In this document: piece by piece, positions 1 to 12,779 of the stretch
Layout: each line of letters starts with the position of its first letter
Position numbering within the stretch: the stretch's first letter is position 1
Assembly: GCF_022201045.2 (NCBI RefSeq)
Contig: NC_068561.1
Coordinates: 19,656,501 to 19,720,500 of the forward strand
DNA from: Citrus sinensis
Lineage: Eukaryota > Streptophyta > Magnoliopsida > Sapindales > Rutaceae
DNA: 64,000 nucleotides
Direction of reading: 5' to 3'
Program-made: the position numbers and the translations under genes
Notes under the pieces: generated by a model
Database searches by the model: none
The model's input: only the letters and a program-made list of their open reading frames with translations
Told to the model about the DNA's origin: nothing

Positions 1-2384
1 AGTGAGCATCTAAACACGTCCATGACACAATTCTGTAACTGTTTTGTAATAATAATATTTAAAATTAGTTAATCAATAACAGTACATGATAGTATCACTC
101 ATCATAATGTCATTCAAACTTTAAATAACTTTGATATGAGCTTAAAAGATTGAGCTGGAAACAAAGGTGGCAATTTTAATTGAGACCTGCAGCTGAGGAA
201 ACAAGGTTGGCAATTTTATGGCCACAACACGAGAACCGTACAATCTTTGATCTTATGTGTCTTAATTGTGGGTCCTTTGGTTGATAAGAAAATACATTTC
301 ACTTTTTTTTAAAATTAATAAATGCTTATATGCAGGCACATTATTACTTTTCACCTTTGTGAAACATGATAATTTATATTCAATTTGTTCAGTCATGAGT
401 CACAAGAAGGGAACAGAACCAAAACTTTCATTTGCTCTATGAGCAGAGATTTGAAGGGACACAAGAAACATGGTACAGCTATATATATATATATATATAG
501 ACTGATACCATCCTTTATTTTCTTTATCCCTTAGCTCTTATGTGATTGCTACAAAGTGAAAGACAATAGAAAGAGAATTTAAGTGAATAATTAATTAATT
601 AACTAGTAGTGGAAATTTTTTCTTTATTTTTTTTTTAATTTAAAGAATAATATAAATTTGAGTGATAGTACAGATGATACCATGCATATGTCTTGTTCTC
701 TAATGTATCAGTTGCTGTGACAGCAAAAGAGGTCAGAGTTATTTCTCATAAGATGATAGTGCATGGACATCATTCAATGAATTATTAACAAAACACCAGA
801 GCAGAAAGCGCTGAATTACAAGATTTGTAAAATTGTGCTCTTCAGCTTCTTGTTGGGATTTGTGTTTTGTCTCACCAGTCATCCCCATTGCAATAAGTTG
901 CTTGCTTGATTAATTGAAGAAGAAAATGTTGAAATTGGCTTGTTCTGCTGCACACTCAGAGCTAGGGTAAATTTATATATATGAAAAAGAAAGAAAAAGG
1001 GCTTATTATTATTATTATTTTTTCTTCTTTTTAAACGCTTCTGGGTCTCTTTTAGAGTGCTTCTAAAGGACACTACAGTTCTACGATCAAGGGAAAAATA
1101 ATTGGCATCTGCTACGTCGCAGTACCTAAAACACTTTCTAGTAATGCACATGTGCATGCAGTACTCACTCATGGTTAGAAAATGCCCGAAGCCAACTTAT
1201 TATGGCATTAATTCCAATGCTTGCATAAAAAAGTACTCTTAAAAGTAAACTGAGGTTAGGTACTGTATGCATTGTACTCTCTAAACACTTTCCAGCTGAA
1301 TTTTTTAGGCTCTGCGATAAATGATTATAATATGAATTTACAGCTTCAAATTAACTCAAGCATAAAAAGTAAAATAATCCCTGTTTTACAATGAAAAACG
1401 AGGACTACGGACTTTTAATCATTCTTTTAAAAAGTCATTTAAATATTATATAAAATATAAAACAACTCCGCTGAGCGAGATATTTGATCTCATCATAACT
1501 AAACTCTTGCACCATAAAGATGATCTTCTATTTAGTCAAACGGCCAATCTCCTCAATAGCTAGCTTGATGGCAGGAAAAGCTATCAGTGCAATTAAATTT
1601 AAATGATAAATTTTTTTTGAGTTATACAAGAGAGAGATTTTGGGTTCGAACCTCATTTATATGGGTCAAAAGAAAATTTAATTTCGTTCATCAACGACTC
1701 TTTATTTCTTTATTAAAAAAATCTTGATCTGAAAACTTGTTGCCATTGCTTGTACAGTGTTGATATGCCAACGGAAGAACAAAATCAGCAAAATGACAAT
1801 GTAGATTTGGGGAGCTGACTTGCGATGAAGATTTCTTCAGTACAAAATTATAGATTAGGTATCAATTCAATAAGTTGAAGTAACTCCTCTTGCAATTGAT
1901 TACCAGTTTTTAATTAACTGCGCAAAGTCAAAGCTGAATGTAATCTTCAAAACCCGATTAATTATTTTGTTAATTAATTCAAGTCCTGTGCAAAAACCTT
2001 TTAAGGCTGGACGAATATTGAACTTTATTGCAAGCAGCATCAACTATCCATCAAGCAAAGAACCAAAAACAGAAAGAAATATAAATATCAGTTTAGCTTT
2101 ATAAAGAAAATCAACCACCGTATGGTAAATGCGATCCAGCGGATCTTTAAATATGCAAAGTTTCAGTCACATCAGAGATGAGAAATGAACATAAAAATAA
2201 ATTGCCATTTAACTATTTGTGTTCTCAGATTCAGCATAAGTTTAGGTGGAATAGTGGTTCTCACATACTACATTAAGAAACAACTTTCCATGAATTTTTA
2301 CCTAATTATGTCTCATATACAAGACACAGTAACGAAATGTTTACTTTTATTTAATTTCTGGGTCAATAATTTGCAGAAAGTAAA

Positions 2385-2416
2385 AGAGAGCGAGAGAGAG
2401 AGAGAGAGAGAGAGTG
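2385..2416. repeat. (GA)n microsatellite
   Basis: This is a nearly pure AG dinucleotide run broken once by a C. Confidence 0.9.
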
Positions 2417-2871
2417 AGCCCACCACCGAACAGAGTACATTTACTCAAGGGAAAAAGAACATAATTTTTACTGTAAAGTAATTTGCAACCCCTGAAAGGT
2501 ATTAATTTCATTTTATGTGGTTGCAAAGCACCAAAAGGGAAATAACAAGAATAAAGCATTTATGAGGATTTGGGACGAAAATTGACCCGTGCATGAAGAC
2601 ATTTGTATGTACCAATCCAGTGACTCAATCATGCACAAAATTTCTCAGTAAATTTAACTGTTGAAGAAAGAGACACTTCTAACCTCAAAATGTTATTGTT
2701 ATGACAAAAAGGCTTATAAAACAAATGCAAATTCTCCAGTGCATGTAAATTAAACTCAACCTTTGATCTCGTTTTTGGACTCCAAAAGGTCTTTTGTACC
2801 ATTCTAAAAGATTTTATCAAATAAAAGTCCTATAGCAAATCAAATCAAATGACTGCGAAGCCACATTCTTA

Positions 2872-2979
2872 TCATTGTCGTTTGCAGAAGATTTTATCAG
2901 TTGAACTAAGTAATCCGGTACCTTCACGTTGAAAATAATGCAGCTGAGTGTTAACATCAACCCCAGCTATCAAATGACC
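2872..2979 (-). other. Possible orphan exon (uncertain)
   Basis: On the minus strand, an AG acceptor-like site is followed by 35 open codons and a TGA. The predicted peptide starts GHLIAGVDVNTQLHYFQREG and its composition is unlike the surrounding low-complexity DNA. No family was recognised. It could be an alternative 3' exon of the gene at 4110-7103, part of another gene, or chance. Confidence 0.2.
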
Positions 2980-4109
2980 CTACAAGTAAATGCAGAAGAG
3001 AAGGCATGTGATGAGGAAGATGATAAAAGAAGGCAACAATAAAGACATATGAAGAGTAGACGCACATTATCACTAGGACCACTTTTTTAACTCCTTACTT
3101 TTTTGAATTTTTTGACACAATGAGTAAGAGAACAGTGGGATTTAAGAAACATCGGCCCACAACTCTATAAAGTTGCAAAACGAGGTTCACAGTATATGCT
3201 GTAGCCATACCCAAAGCCGAAGCCGAAGCCTTGTAGCAGGTAGTTGCAAGCAGTAACCAACCTCTCAGATTAACATTCAGCACAACAGTTCCTTTTAATG
3301 CATGCCTGTCAAATTTATTATGTATACACGTTGGCATACAGGGGCCCCAATATGGCTGCGTCTCTTGCGTTTAAATTGAATTATTTTCAATTTTCCAATT
3401 TCGTGGTTACCCAAGAGGTCTAAGTTTTGATAGAATGGTTTGTTAGGTCCCTGCCTAGTCCATCAGCTTGGACCAATAATCCTAGACGTTAGAATTTCAG
3501 ACAAAAGACTACAACAATGGCTTTCCCCCTAGCTCTATGTACTTGACTTTTGACTCATGTTTTAGGTTTTGGTGGGCCAAAAAACACTCTTATAGGGATA
3601 GGTCTACAATTAACAATTAGTAAACATGATGTACGCACATTTTAAAATGTAGATTTAACCAACAGCCATATATTCAGGCAAATCTATACTTTAAACGTGC
3701 AGACATTTGCACTGGAGCACGTTGGCTATAACACAAGCACCATAAAGTAATGCAGGATACCAATTGGTCATCTAACCTGATCAGCAATCAACATAGCCGC
3801 CAACTAAGATGTCAGACAATGAAGATTGTGTGCTATATCTCAATTTCACAAAAACAGATATTGGTTGATCAACTGAGAAGGCAATCATCAATCTTTACTT
3901 AATCACTAAACTAACAGATATTGGTTGAATCAGAACCATAAATCATCTAATCACATGACAATATATATTCATGTTTTCTAATTCAAAGATATGCATAAAC
4001 AAAAATATGTAATTTAACTGGATAAAGAACAACCATAAACAGATTATTACATATATAACATTGCTTACAGGAATGAGAAAAACACTCTAGCCTGTGCACC
4101 CAAAGAAAC

Positions 4110-7103
4110 TCATCTCAGCTTTTCTTGCCAAGTTCCGGAATTGTGGCCCTCTTCAATTTTTCGAGTTAACAATGAAATCCCATAATGTGAGGCACTGGAG
4201 GCAGCATAATATGAAGTCACAGAGAGTTGGGTAAACTTTGGAAGTGCATAACCTGCAGATTCACATTTGACAAAGCAATTTAAACTTTGCACAAGTCAAG
4301 CCTCTGAAGCTTCTCAAAATAAAAATATAACAGCACTCCACTCAATGGCTTGTTAACAGAACTGATGAAGCTAATGATATCAAAAAAAAGGAGAATGACT
4401 TGTATTATAAATGAAGTTTCAAAACCATATGCTGTATTTGTGGTCGTGCAAGGAAAATTGGTCAAAAAATAGAAAGAAATGCATGTGCTCTGTCATTCTG
4501 GAATCATCCAGAATAATTAAGAATAAAGGAAATATCTGTCTTACCTGTAACTTGGTCATCGATTCCTCAAATCGTAATGGTATAGAATAAATTTTTACAC
4601 AGAGATCTACAAATCTACCTACACAGTTTTATAGGGCAAGAAATTTATAGCAATGGTCAAAACCAGTGATTACTTGTTGAACCTGAAATGATTTAAATTA
4701 TAGTTTTTGGCTATCCATTCTCTTTTCTTTGGCCCAGAAGGAATTATTTCAAAATTTAAAGAATCCCAAGAAATTCCTTAAAAGAAAGAATTAGGCGAAA
4801 TAATAACAATATTAAGCATTAAATTCTTCAAAAGCCCACATAGACCCTCAATATAGAATCTCCATCCATCATCAATTATAAAACAAGCAGGCAGCATTTT
4901 CTGAACAAACAGTGATCTATTGCAACTGAGTAGATAGAAATGCTTCACAACAAAATCACCAAAATGCCAAAACAAGTTTAAGCAATGACCCTTCACAATC
5001 CTTAAATACCAAGTGTCATGGGCTGAATGTTGTGGAGAACTTTAAAGAACATAAGGATATTTGCAGTCAACCCAAAAGGGTAGTCAATTTAGATGATTCG
5101 ACATAACACCTAATAAGCTTATGACCTACCCTATTTCTTCCAATGTTGAGTCTTGGTATTCTCCCTCCAAACGACATGACAACCTTGTCAACTCCGTCCC
5201 ATCCCCTGGTGGCTCTCGTCCTGCCTGCCACTCTTCTTTCAGGCGGACTTCGAATGGAAATCTGGAACCCACACAGAGGATAACAAACTATGCCTACTCT
5301 TATGTTGCTTGTCAAGTACTGAGAGCTTGCCAGTAACTCAGAATTTTAGATCACCAGGTGGTCCAGGTCCAGGTGATGGTCCATAAAAGTTCATCATATT
5401 TCTATACAATGTAAGATCACAATACAAGGTAACAACTCAGAACAGACACCACATGTGTTAAGAATGTATTAATTCAGATACCCTACAAATTCCATTACTA
5501 TTTCTGACAGCTAAAACCACTAGAATCCTTGCAAAGCAAAACATTGAACTATGACATTCCCACATATTTTCATAGCTTTCATTATCAGGCGGACTATGCA
5601 GAACAAAAGGAAGCATATTTTCAACATTAAATAAATTAATCACATTTTTTAAGTATTAAACACTGATGGAATATAAGAATTACTTAAAGAATACCATACT
5701 TTTACTTTAATTTTCTAGAAAGTAAAGAATGCCATTTATTTGAGTAGGAGAGACACTTATAGTTACTTAGCACGGTTTTAGTTGCTTATATGCAGTAGAT
5801 CATATTTTTATTTTGGTCACGTTTCTGTCTTTCCTGATCCCCATATTTCTCTTCGACTTCTTGTTACACATCAAATGGTGATAGAGCTTCCTTATCATAA
5901 ATCAATCCCATTCCAGCCAAAATAAGAAGTTAAAGAACAATTTCTACTAGCTATGCAAAGAACTATATTATACTACTATGCCCCTGAGAAAAATAAAAAT
6001 AAGAATGAAGGCACCATTCATACCTCCAAATGCTGCACTAGCACCTGAAAACATTAGAAGTAGAGGAATCTGCCAAGAAAAAAGACAGTTGGAGAAAGTT
6101 AGCCAAAGAAGATGCAACTAGAAGCCAAGATATACGAGGGAAAGAACTCTGTTCCGAAAGCACTCCAAATTGAAATTGGGAAGTAACAGGGACTTACTTA
6201 CCCCAGTTACAAAAGGAAGCCACTTTGGTCCCTTAAGATGATTCTGAAGAAATGGGATCCCTGTATTGAAACCATAAACTGCACCAAGCATAGCACCAAA
6301 GCCAGAGCCAGCCTATAAAGAAAGGGGAAAAAAAAACAACAACTAGAATTATACATCACGGACCAAAGGAACAATTGACCACAAGCTGAGACACTGTTAA
6401 ATTGATTTGATGCAGTCAAATTAAAGCGATCCAGGAGTTTCCAACAACAATTGTGAAAGTGGATTAGTAACAGCTACAATCACCCAAACTACTACTACTA
6501 CTAATAATAATAATAATATTCAGACATCAAAATTCCAACAATCCAAACAGCAAGAAATTAAACTTCTGTTTTATCTTCAGAAGCAAAATTCGACTAGAAC
6601 AACATTAAACAATTACCAAATATGAAATTTTACTACAAAACGCATGCAATAAAACTTCTGTAAAACCAAGAATCAAATGCTATACAATAAATTAAGTTAA
6701 ATTAAAATCAAATATCTCAACTAAATTGCTAATGCAAATACCAAATAAAGCAACAGAAAATACAGAGAAAAAAATATATTAATGCAATCAATAAAAACAT
6801 TAAGAGAAGGAACTGACCACAGCAGTGGCGTCGTGTAAAACAGAAGTGATAGTCCATTCACCTTTCTCCTAAAATCAACCAAAAAAATAAAATCAAATAA
6901 AATTAAAAGAACAAACCTCAGTGGGTTGCTAAAATCATATTGTATAAAAAAAAAGTAAAGAGTGAGAGAGAGGTTACAGAATTGGGGTCTAAAAGAGAGA
7001 GGCAGCGAGGGCAGCGAGGGCAACCAAGCCCAGGATTCATCGTTGGATCGTGATGCAAATTCCCGCTTCTTAATTTCTCTTCGTACACCTCTCTCGTCCC
7101 CAT
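4110..7103 (-). CDS. Small putative membrane protein of unknown function (5 exons)
   Basis: I do not recognise the family. Spliced exons on the minus strand are 6978-7103, 6818-6868, 6202-6312, 6024-6069 and 4110-4252. All junctions are GT-AG and the phases join cleanly into 158 codons. The N-terminus carries a CxxCxxC cluster (C28, C31, C34). A glycine-rich hydrophobic stretch follows near residues 60-77 (starting AGSGFGAMLGAVYGF), then a second hydrophobic helix near 97-112 (IPLLLMFSGASAAFGG). The C-terminus is hydrophilic and ends WQEKLR. Gly-spaced helices of this kind occur in Tim17/OEP16-like organelle membrane proteins, but that is only a resemblance. The start at 7103 gives the frame that continues through every exon. 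Intron 4 is about 1.77 kb, long for this gene. Clean splicing argues for a real gene; the function is unknown. Confidence 0.78.
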
Positions 7104-7609
7104 CTTTTTCTGTGTCTCTGTTTTTTTCTCGACAAGCGGGGGGAGTTTCTCACGACGGCGTATTAATTTTAATCCGAAAGGGCGAATGGGCCAAGGGCAC
7201 ATAAATAACATTTAGATCCCTGATACTTATGATCTTTATTATTTTTAATATAAAACTAAAAACTCTCTCTTTTTCATCCATATATGACCAGAGTTCTCCT
7301 CACGACTCACAAATAAAGTCTCAAAAGTGGCTTCGGTCTGCATACCTTTGGGCCTCTCGGATTGGAGACTTGGGTCATGCGCTCGATTTCAAGGCAGTGA
7401 CAATTATGAAGTGGGTGCACGAAACTAAGCAAAGGCACAACAGTTCAAAAGGGAGAATTGTGTGGGATGTACTCTATTTCCTTCAAAATACCCAATATAT
7501 ACCTAAAATTATAATACTCTTAAATTTTACATAAATATACTCTAAAAAACTAGAGAAAGTACAAAAATAACCACAATTAAATCCTCATAAAACTAAACCT
7601 AACTCCTCG

Positions 7610-7960
7610 AAGTCGGGTAAATAGTCGAGAATACTCGACTTCAACCAAACCATACACAATTAGTAATTCAGCATAAATTCTCAACTTTTTCATGTTAATC
7701 AGGTAATAGTCGAGAATACTTGACTTCAATTGAAATAAAAAACTATCTGAAAAATTCTCGATTTTTTTAAGTAAGTCGAGTAAAGAGTCGAGAATATCCG
7801 ACTTTAATTTAACCTTACCCAATATTCATTCGGTAAAAATTCTTGACTTTTCATTGAAGTTCGGTAATTGGCTGAGAATACTAGACTTAAATTGAAATGA
7901 AAATTTTTCTTTTAATTAAGTCAGGTAAAAAGTCGAGTATACTCAACTTTGGTTGTGTTA
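7610..7960. repeat. Tandem array of about five ~80-bp units, each with a TCGA palindrome
   Basis: An 18-bp motif recurs at 7623, 7708, 7786, 7870 and 7931 (spacings 85, 78, 84 and 61 bp). The first copy is a perfect inverted repeat, AGTCGAG-AATA-CTCGACT; the others carry one to several substitutions. Related half-sites (TTCTCGACTTTT-like) and a TCRGGTAA-like block recur between the palindromes, so the unit is larger than the palindrome. Confidence 0.75.
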
Positions 7961-8938
7961 TTATATAGAAGTCATAAGAGAGAAAGTAAACGTAAATAGA
8001 TTATTTTTTAAAGTTATTTTTGACTTTTTACACTTTTATGAGGTATATGTATGTAATGGGGTATAGATTTGGCATTTAAGGACAAATGAGGTATATTTAA
8101 ATAAAAAACCCAGTTCAAAATATACCATCATTTGTCACAATTCGTCAGACACAATGTTCCCTTATATCGCTTTGCAACGAGACGTTATATTTGAAGCTGA
8201 ATTCCACGAGATTTTAATCAAAGTTAGAGATTATTTATTCTTTAATGATTAAATAGGAGGAAAATAAATTATTTGAATTATTCTTTTTTTTCTTATGTTT
8301 GTTAGTTTTCTCCAACACTAAAAATAAGCTATTTGTATATTTGGGTAAAACTAACAAAAAAAAGAGAAAAAAGTACCTTAATTTGAAAATCACACTTAAG
8401 TATCGTGTATGTTATGTCGAGTACATATATACTTTGGACTTTATGTAGAAAAATGGTCTTTTGGCCTCTCATTACACTCATCCTAAATTTGATCCAATAA
8501 ATAAAAATCGCCATGTTACATGTAATGCATTTTACTTAAAATATTTATTTTTTTATAATATATGATATATGTGGATAGAAAAATCATTTATAAAACTAAA
8601 AATTTGAAATTTGAAAAGTTGTTCGCTAAGCCAAAATAAAATCAAAGGTAGCTCGTTTGTCCAAAAATACTTTTTTTTAATAAACTTGCACTTTGCAAAA
8701 ATTGGAAAAATTAAAAAAAGCACTGTTAGCTTTGCTTTTTTATTTTTCTTCTTTAAAAAAAAACAACCATTATAAAATTTCACTTTAAACATGATAAGTT
8801 ATCTATTTTTCAATGCCAATACACCCAATATTTGAATTTTTAATTTTTACTTAGGTATTAAATGACACATCATTTTATTTTGAGGATACACAAGGCACAT
8901 TTGTTTGATCATCGTGCAGATGACAGGACATTTAACTA

Positions 8939-9440
8939 GGGATGGTAAAATGCAGGCTTGGCCAATCCCCACTATAGAAGAAGAATAAGAGCTAGGCCCA
9001 TTACGGGTCTGGGGCCGAGCTTGGGCCTTCTCTATTTAAAAAAAAATATTATAAACTTAAAATTAGTTAATAAAAAAATTGTTATGATTAACAATAAATT
9101 AAAAAAATGAAGCAAATAAAAATTTAGAGATTTGATTTTTTTTTAATATTGAAATCTCTTATTCAAGTAACCTCTTAATTAACACTTAAAAAATAGTTTA
9201 ATATTATAATTTTAAGTTTTTTGAATCATCATTGATTTATAAATTAGGAATTTAAGTTTCTTTTTTTATTTTTCTATTATTTTTTAAATTTTAATTTATT
9301 ACTCTAATTTATAAATTTTTAAAAAAAATGGAAGGTCGAGCTTAGCCCAGACTTTTTTTTTTAGACCCTTATCCAGACCCTCATGTGGAGGGCTTGGACC
9401 AAAAACCCACAGGTCTAGTCCGAGCCTCCACCCTACATCT
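8939..9440. mobile_element. Possible MITE-like element with GC-rich ends
   Basis: A block of AT-only DNA is bounded by two GC-rich borders. The left border contains GGTAAAATGCAGGCTTGGCC. The right border, read on the other strand, contains GGTGGAGGCTCGGACTAGACC-like sequence (19-20 bases compared). The borders are imperfect inverted repeats, and no target duplication was found. Such sandwiches are common in plant non-autonomous DNA elements. Confidence 0.35.
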
Positions 9441-9562
9441 AACTATTTCACTTGACAACGATACAAATATAGAATAGTAAACAATGTATTTAATTTTCCC
9501 TTATTTAGAGTTAGTTATTTCAGTTTTATTATAATTTGAACTTATTTACTTAAAGGAAAATG

Positions 9563-10570
9563 CTATTTACCCCGAGTCAAACCCCAAAACTAATAAACAA
9601 CATCGTTTCAGTTCTTTTTTTTTTCTTTCATTTTCCCTAAAACGATGTCGTTTTAGCTTGGTTAAGGAAAAACCACGATAGCCCCAAACTGCTTTCTCTT
9701 TCTCTTCGTCTCATAGTCACTCTCCTTCTATTTTTCTGTAAAACCACTACTCTTCATTTCATAGCCATTCGCGATCCACAACCATCGGCACCCACCTCCA
9801 CCGACAGCCATCAGCCTGGCAACCACCATCACGCAGGGTTCCATCACACAAACCCAACCATCGGCACCACAAACATCGACAGCCATCACGCTTGTCAGCC
9901 ACCATCATGCATACCCAGCCATCGTCACCACCACCACCAATAGTCATCACGCCTAGCATAAACAAGACTTAATATAAAATTTAGAAACAAGTTCTCCTTT
10001 CTTTCTTTTTGGTATAATTCAAGAGTAATTAAGCTTGTAATCTAAGCATATGAGAACAAACCAAGAAGTGCTTTTGCTTAGAGAAATGAAGTGTTTTTCG
10101 TTTTGCAAAGAAGAACATGCATGTGTGCATGTGAAAATCCAATGACACGTTGCTGGTAATAATTCATGTATGTGTATAAATGCATATGGATCTAAATCTG
10201 TCCTGATAACTTTGAACTTTAGTTTCCTCAGCTCGGCTTGAAGAATGTATAGTACAAAGTTGCTCTCTAATGTGACATTAACCTAATTTATTTTCTTTTT
10301 TCCCTTTTGAAATTATTCAAGAAAAGTCAAAGTAGTGAAGAATCTCAAGATGAATGAGTGTTTTGTTCTTTTTAGGAGTATGTTGGTCTATCTATGTGGG
10401 TTTAGCTTAAAGGGTTTTGCAGTGCTTGGGATCGGTTCTAAAATGAAGATGAAGAGAGAGCAATTAGAGCTAATGCTAACTAAACCAAACAACGTCGTTT
10501 TAGGGTGAACAAAAAAAAAAGGAAACGGCGTCGCTTCAATTACTTTCGGGGTTTGACCTGGGGTAAATAG
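9563..10570. mobile_element. Non-autonomous DNA element with long terminal inverted repeats (~1.0 kb)
   Basis: The left end reads CTATTTACCCCGAGTCAAAC and the right end, on the other strand, CTATTTACCCCAGGTCAAAC. Inverted similarity continues inward about 100 bp and includes an AAAACGATGTCGTTTTAG motif (9640s) matching CTAAAACGACGTTGTTTG read from the 10490s. The interior has no transposase. It carries a CAC/CATC-rich stretch at about 9770-9960, unlike the AT-rich surroundings, which may be captured sequence. No clear target duplication was seen. Mutator-like is possible because of the long inverted repeats. Confidence 0.7.
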
Positions 10571-12206
10571 TAGAATTGTTACTTAAATACTGATCTGGAT
10601 AAGACTATTGTGTTAAATAGATTTTGATATTTTTTTAGTTTTATTTCTCAACTTTTCAATAGTATCATCTAACGTGGAAGGGATTTGAAAAAGGAAATTC
10701 CAATGCTTTCCATAAAGTTGGCAAAATGATTCTGAATTTTGGAAATAACCGGGCTTCCCCCACTAAATATCTCCTCTCCCATCATAAAATTCAAATAAAT
10801 TCATTTATTTTGAAGGATTGTGAACAAAAATCTGAGGATTTGAATTCTGAAATATTTTCACTTCCTGTGTCTCATATTAATGCAGAAAAATTTATCACTT
10901 TTTCCCCCTTAAAGTTTTAGCTTTAATGTACCTCTTATCTCTTATAGCTTTTGTCATACCCCATTAGTTCATGCCGTCAAAACTTCAAAAAAAAAAAAAA
11001 AAATTGGTTGATTTGTGGTTGAAGTAGTTTTGCCTAACTTAAATAGGAAGCAAAAAATTATGAAAATTTTAGAAATAGGTGGCAGCCGAAGAAAATATCC
11101 ACAAAAGATATGGGGATTACTGAAATTTAGCCCAGGTCCGATGAAATTTATATTTTGTGTCTCTTGTGTTTGTATTATTTATTTATTTCCATTTACGTTT
11201 GTTATTTTTTCTCATTTTGCTCCTCTTTAAATCAAAATCCCGGTTCCACTACTAATCTCAAAGATGTAAAAAAAATTAACTATTACATATATTCACAAGA
11301 AAATAAGAATGACATTTTTTTTAATAAATGCTCATTTAGTCACTATATTTTAACTTAATTACTTGTTTAGTCATTCTATTTTAAAAAACGCCTCAAGATA
11401 TCTATACTATTGAATATGTTATATTCTTTCCCTTACATTTTATTTGCTTTTACAATAATATTCTTGCAACAATAGTCTTGTCATTGATTAATTTATCCAA
11501 TAAAAATTAATTATCACGTTAAACAATTATTATTTATTAGCAAATTAACAAATAAGTTTCAATATGAAAGAACTAGTATTTTTTGTACTGTTACAATCCT
11601 CTTGTTAATAATTATTTATAGAAAAATTAATTCATCAAATTAATCCTAAAATAAAATAATAACATAAAAATTTTCACTAATTTTTATTTTGATTTCAAGA
11701 CTAATTTAATAAATTAATAATTTTCATTAATATCTCCAAGATTATTGTTGCAAAAGTATTATTGTGAAATGAAAGAAAAAATAAGGGTATGAATATAACA
11801 TATTTAGTAACAAAGGTATCTCAAGATATTTTTTAAAATATAAGGATTAAACGGATTCTCATAACAAAGCAGGCTTTGTTATTTTGGGTTGATTTTGCTT
11901 GTTTTATTCATTTATTTATTTTTTTGTAATTTTGAGTTTTGTTTATTTTATTTATTAATTTCGTTTTCATAAGACTGGTTTTGTTGACTCATGTGATCAT
12001 GATGTTCATTGCTTAGCTTTTCACGATCGCAAAACTATCATAATGATTTAATTAGCCCAATTTTTTTATTTCGCAAGGTTCTAGAGTCAGTGTACTTGAT
12101 TTTTTATTTATTTTTATTCATAACGCCCAAATAATACAAAAAGAAAGAGGTAACATATAGCCAAAGCCTAAAGGAGAGATCAAAACAACCGAGTCAAGTA
12201 CTCAAG
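10571..12206. other. 3' flank of dirigent gene 1, duplicated block plus foldback element
   Basis: No gene was seen. 10690-10920 resembles 14180-14280 and 10990-11250 resembles 14750-15240, so this is one copy of the block duplicated along with the dirigent genes. The foldback element at 11330-11865 sits inside it. Confidence 0.55.
11330..11865. mobile_element. Foldback/MITE-like element, copy 1
   Basis: The ends are long imperfect inverted repeats: 11366-11435 pairs with 11775-11850 (both arms include CTATTTTAAAAAA- and AATATGTTATATTC-like segments). The interior is AT-rich and non-coding. A related copy lies at 18355-18960 in the equivalent position beside dirigent gene 3. Confidence 0.6.
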
Positions 12207-12779
12207 TCAATAATGAAACACATAAACATTATACTCAACAACAGCATCTCCAGTTTTAAGATCAATCGTGTGAGTTTTTGCTTGCACATAGCCGCGAGCA
12301 AACCGGAAAAGTCCGCTGCCGCCGATGATCGGCATCTCCCTCACCGTTGAAAACACGGCGTTACGGCCCATAACACTGAGAGTACTACCATTATATTTCC
12401 CTTCCATGAAAGCAAAGTTCATCACCACCGCCAATCCGGTTTCAGTTTGTGAAGCAGAACCATACATCCCTTGGGCTCTCCCCACAAGCTTTGAGTTACG
12501 CTCAGGCTCCATAGTCAGTGCATCATCGAACATAATGACAGCACCGAAGAACGTTGGCGACTGGTTAGTCATGGCTGCCTGAGCAACTCTGACAGCAGTG
12601 GCGTTTTGGCCACTTACTTTGTCATGCAAGTAGAAGTGAAGGTGGCTTAGCTTTTGTTTACTCAGCTTTACCGAAGATGGAGATAGGGTTTTAGAGAAGC
12701 GGTCAGATTTTGCTGCAACCAGGGTTATGGAAATGAGAATATGGAGAATTGAAGTGAGTTTTGGGAAGGTTGTGGCCAT
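12207..12779 (-). CDS. Dirigent protein 1 (secreted)
   Basis: A single-exon gene of 190 residues, typical for the family. Dirigent proteins are secreted to the apoplast and guide stereoselective coupling of phenoxy radicals in lignan and lignin-related chemistry. A hydrophobic N-terminal signal peptide (about residues 1-23) precedes the dirigent domain. Visible hallmarks are HLHFYLHD, GRAQGMY, FMEGKYNGSTLSVMGRN, and REMPIIGGSGLFRFARGY near the C-terminus. N-glycosylation sequons occur at NAT and NGS. The reading frame extends upstream to 12878. I chose the ATG at 12779 because the signal peptide starts there and a TATA-like box lies about 90 bp upstream. It is closest to the copy at 17040-17612 (tandem duplicates). 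The exact substrate cannot be inferred. Confidence 0.95.
   Translation of the reverse strand: MATTFPKLTSILHILISITLVAAKSDRFSKTLSPSSVKLSKQKLSHLHFYLHDKVSGQNATAVRVAQAAMTNQSPTFFGAVIMFDDALTMEPERNSKLVGRAQGMYGSASQTETGLAVVMNFAFMEGKYNGSTLSVMGRNAVFSTVREMPIIGGSGLFRFARGYVQAKTHTIDLKTGDAVVEYNVYVFHY

Larger units (their letters stand above)
1..4109. other. Gene-poor stretch
   Basis: No convincing gene was found on either strand; open frames are short and of low-complexity composition. It contains a (TA)n run at 481-499 and a (GA)n run at 2385-2416. The 3' untranslated part of the minus-strand gene that ends at 4110 probably lies in the upper part. One exon-like minus-strand stretch at 2872-2979 is listed separately. 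Confidence 0.6.
7104..9562. other. Intergenic, repeat-bearing
   Basis: No gene was seen. The stretch holds the promoter side of the minus-strand gene starting at 7103, the tandem palindrome array at about 7610-7960, very AT-rich DNA, and a possible MITE at 8939-9440. Confidence 0.6.

Noticed and set aside
5345-5405. Minus-strand peptide ending GPSPGPGPPGDLKF in intron 4 of the unknown gene
   Set aside because: It arises from a short GGTCCAGG-like repeat, and there is no clear acceptor in phase with the flanking exon.
12325-12582. Plus-strand open frame within dirigent gene 1 (and the like within gene 3)
   Set aside because: It is antisense to intact dirigent coding sequence; the recurrence is due to gene homology.
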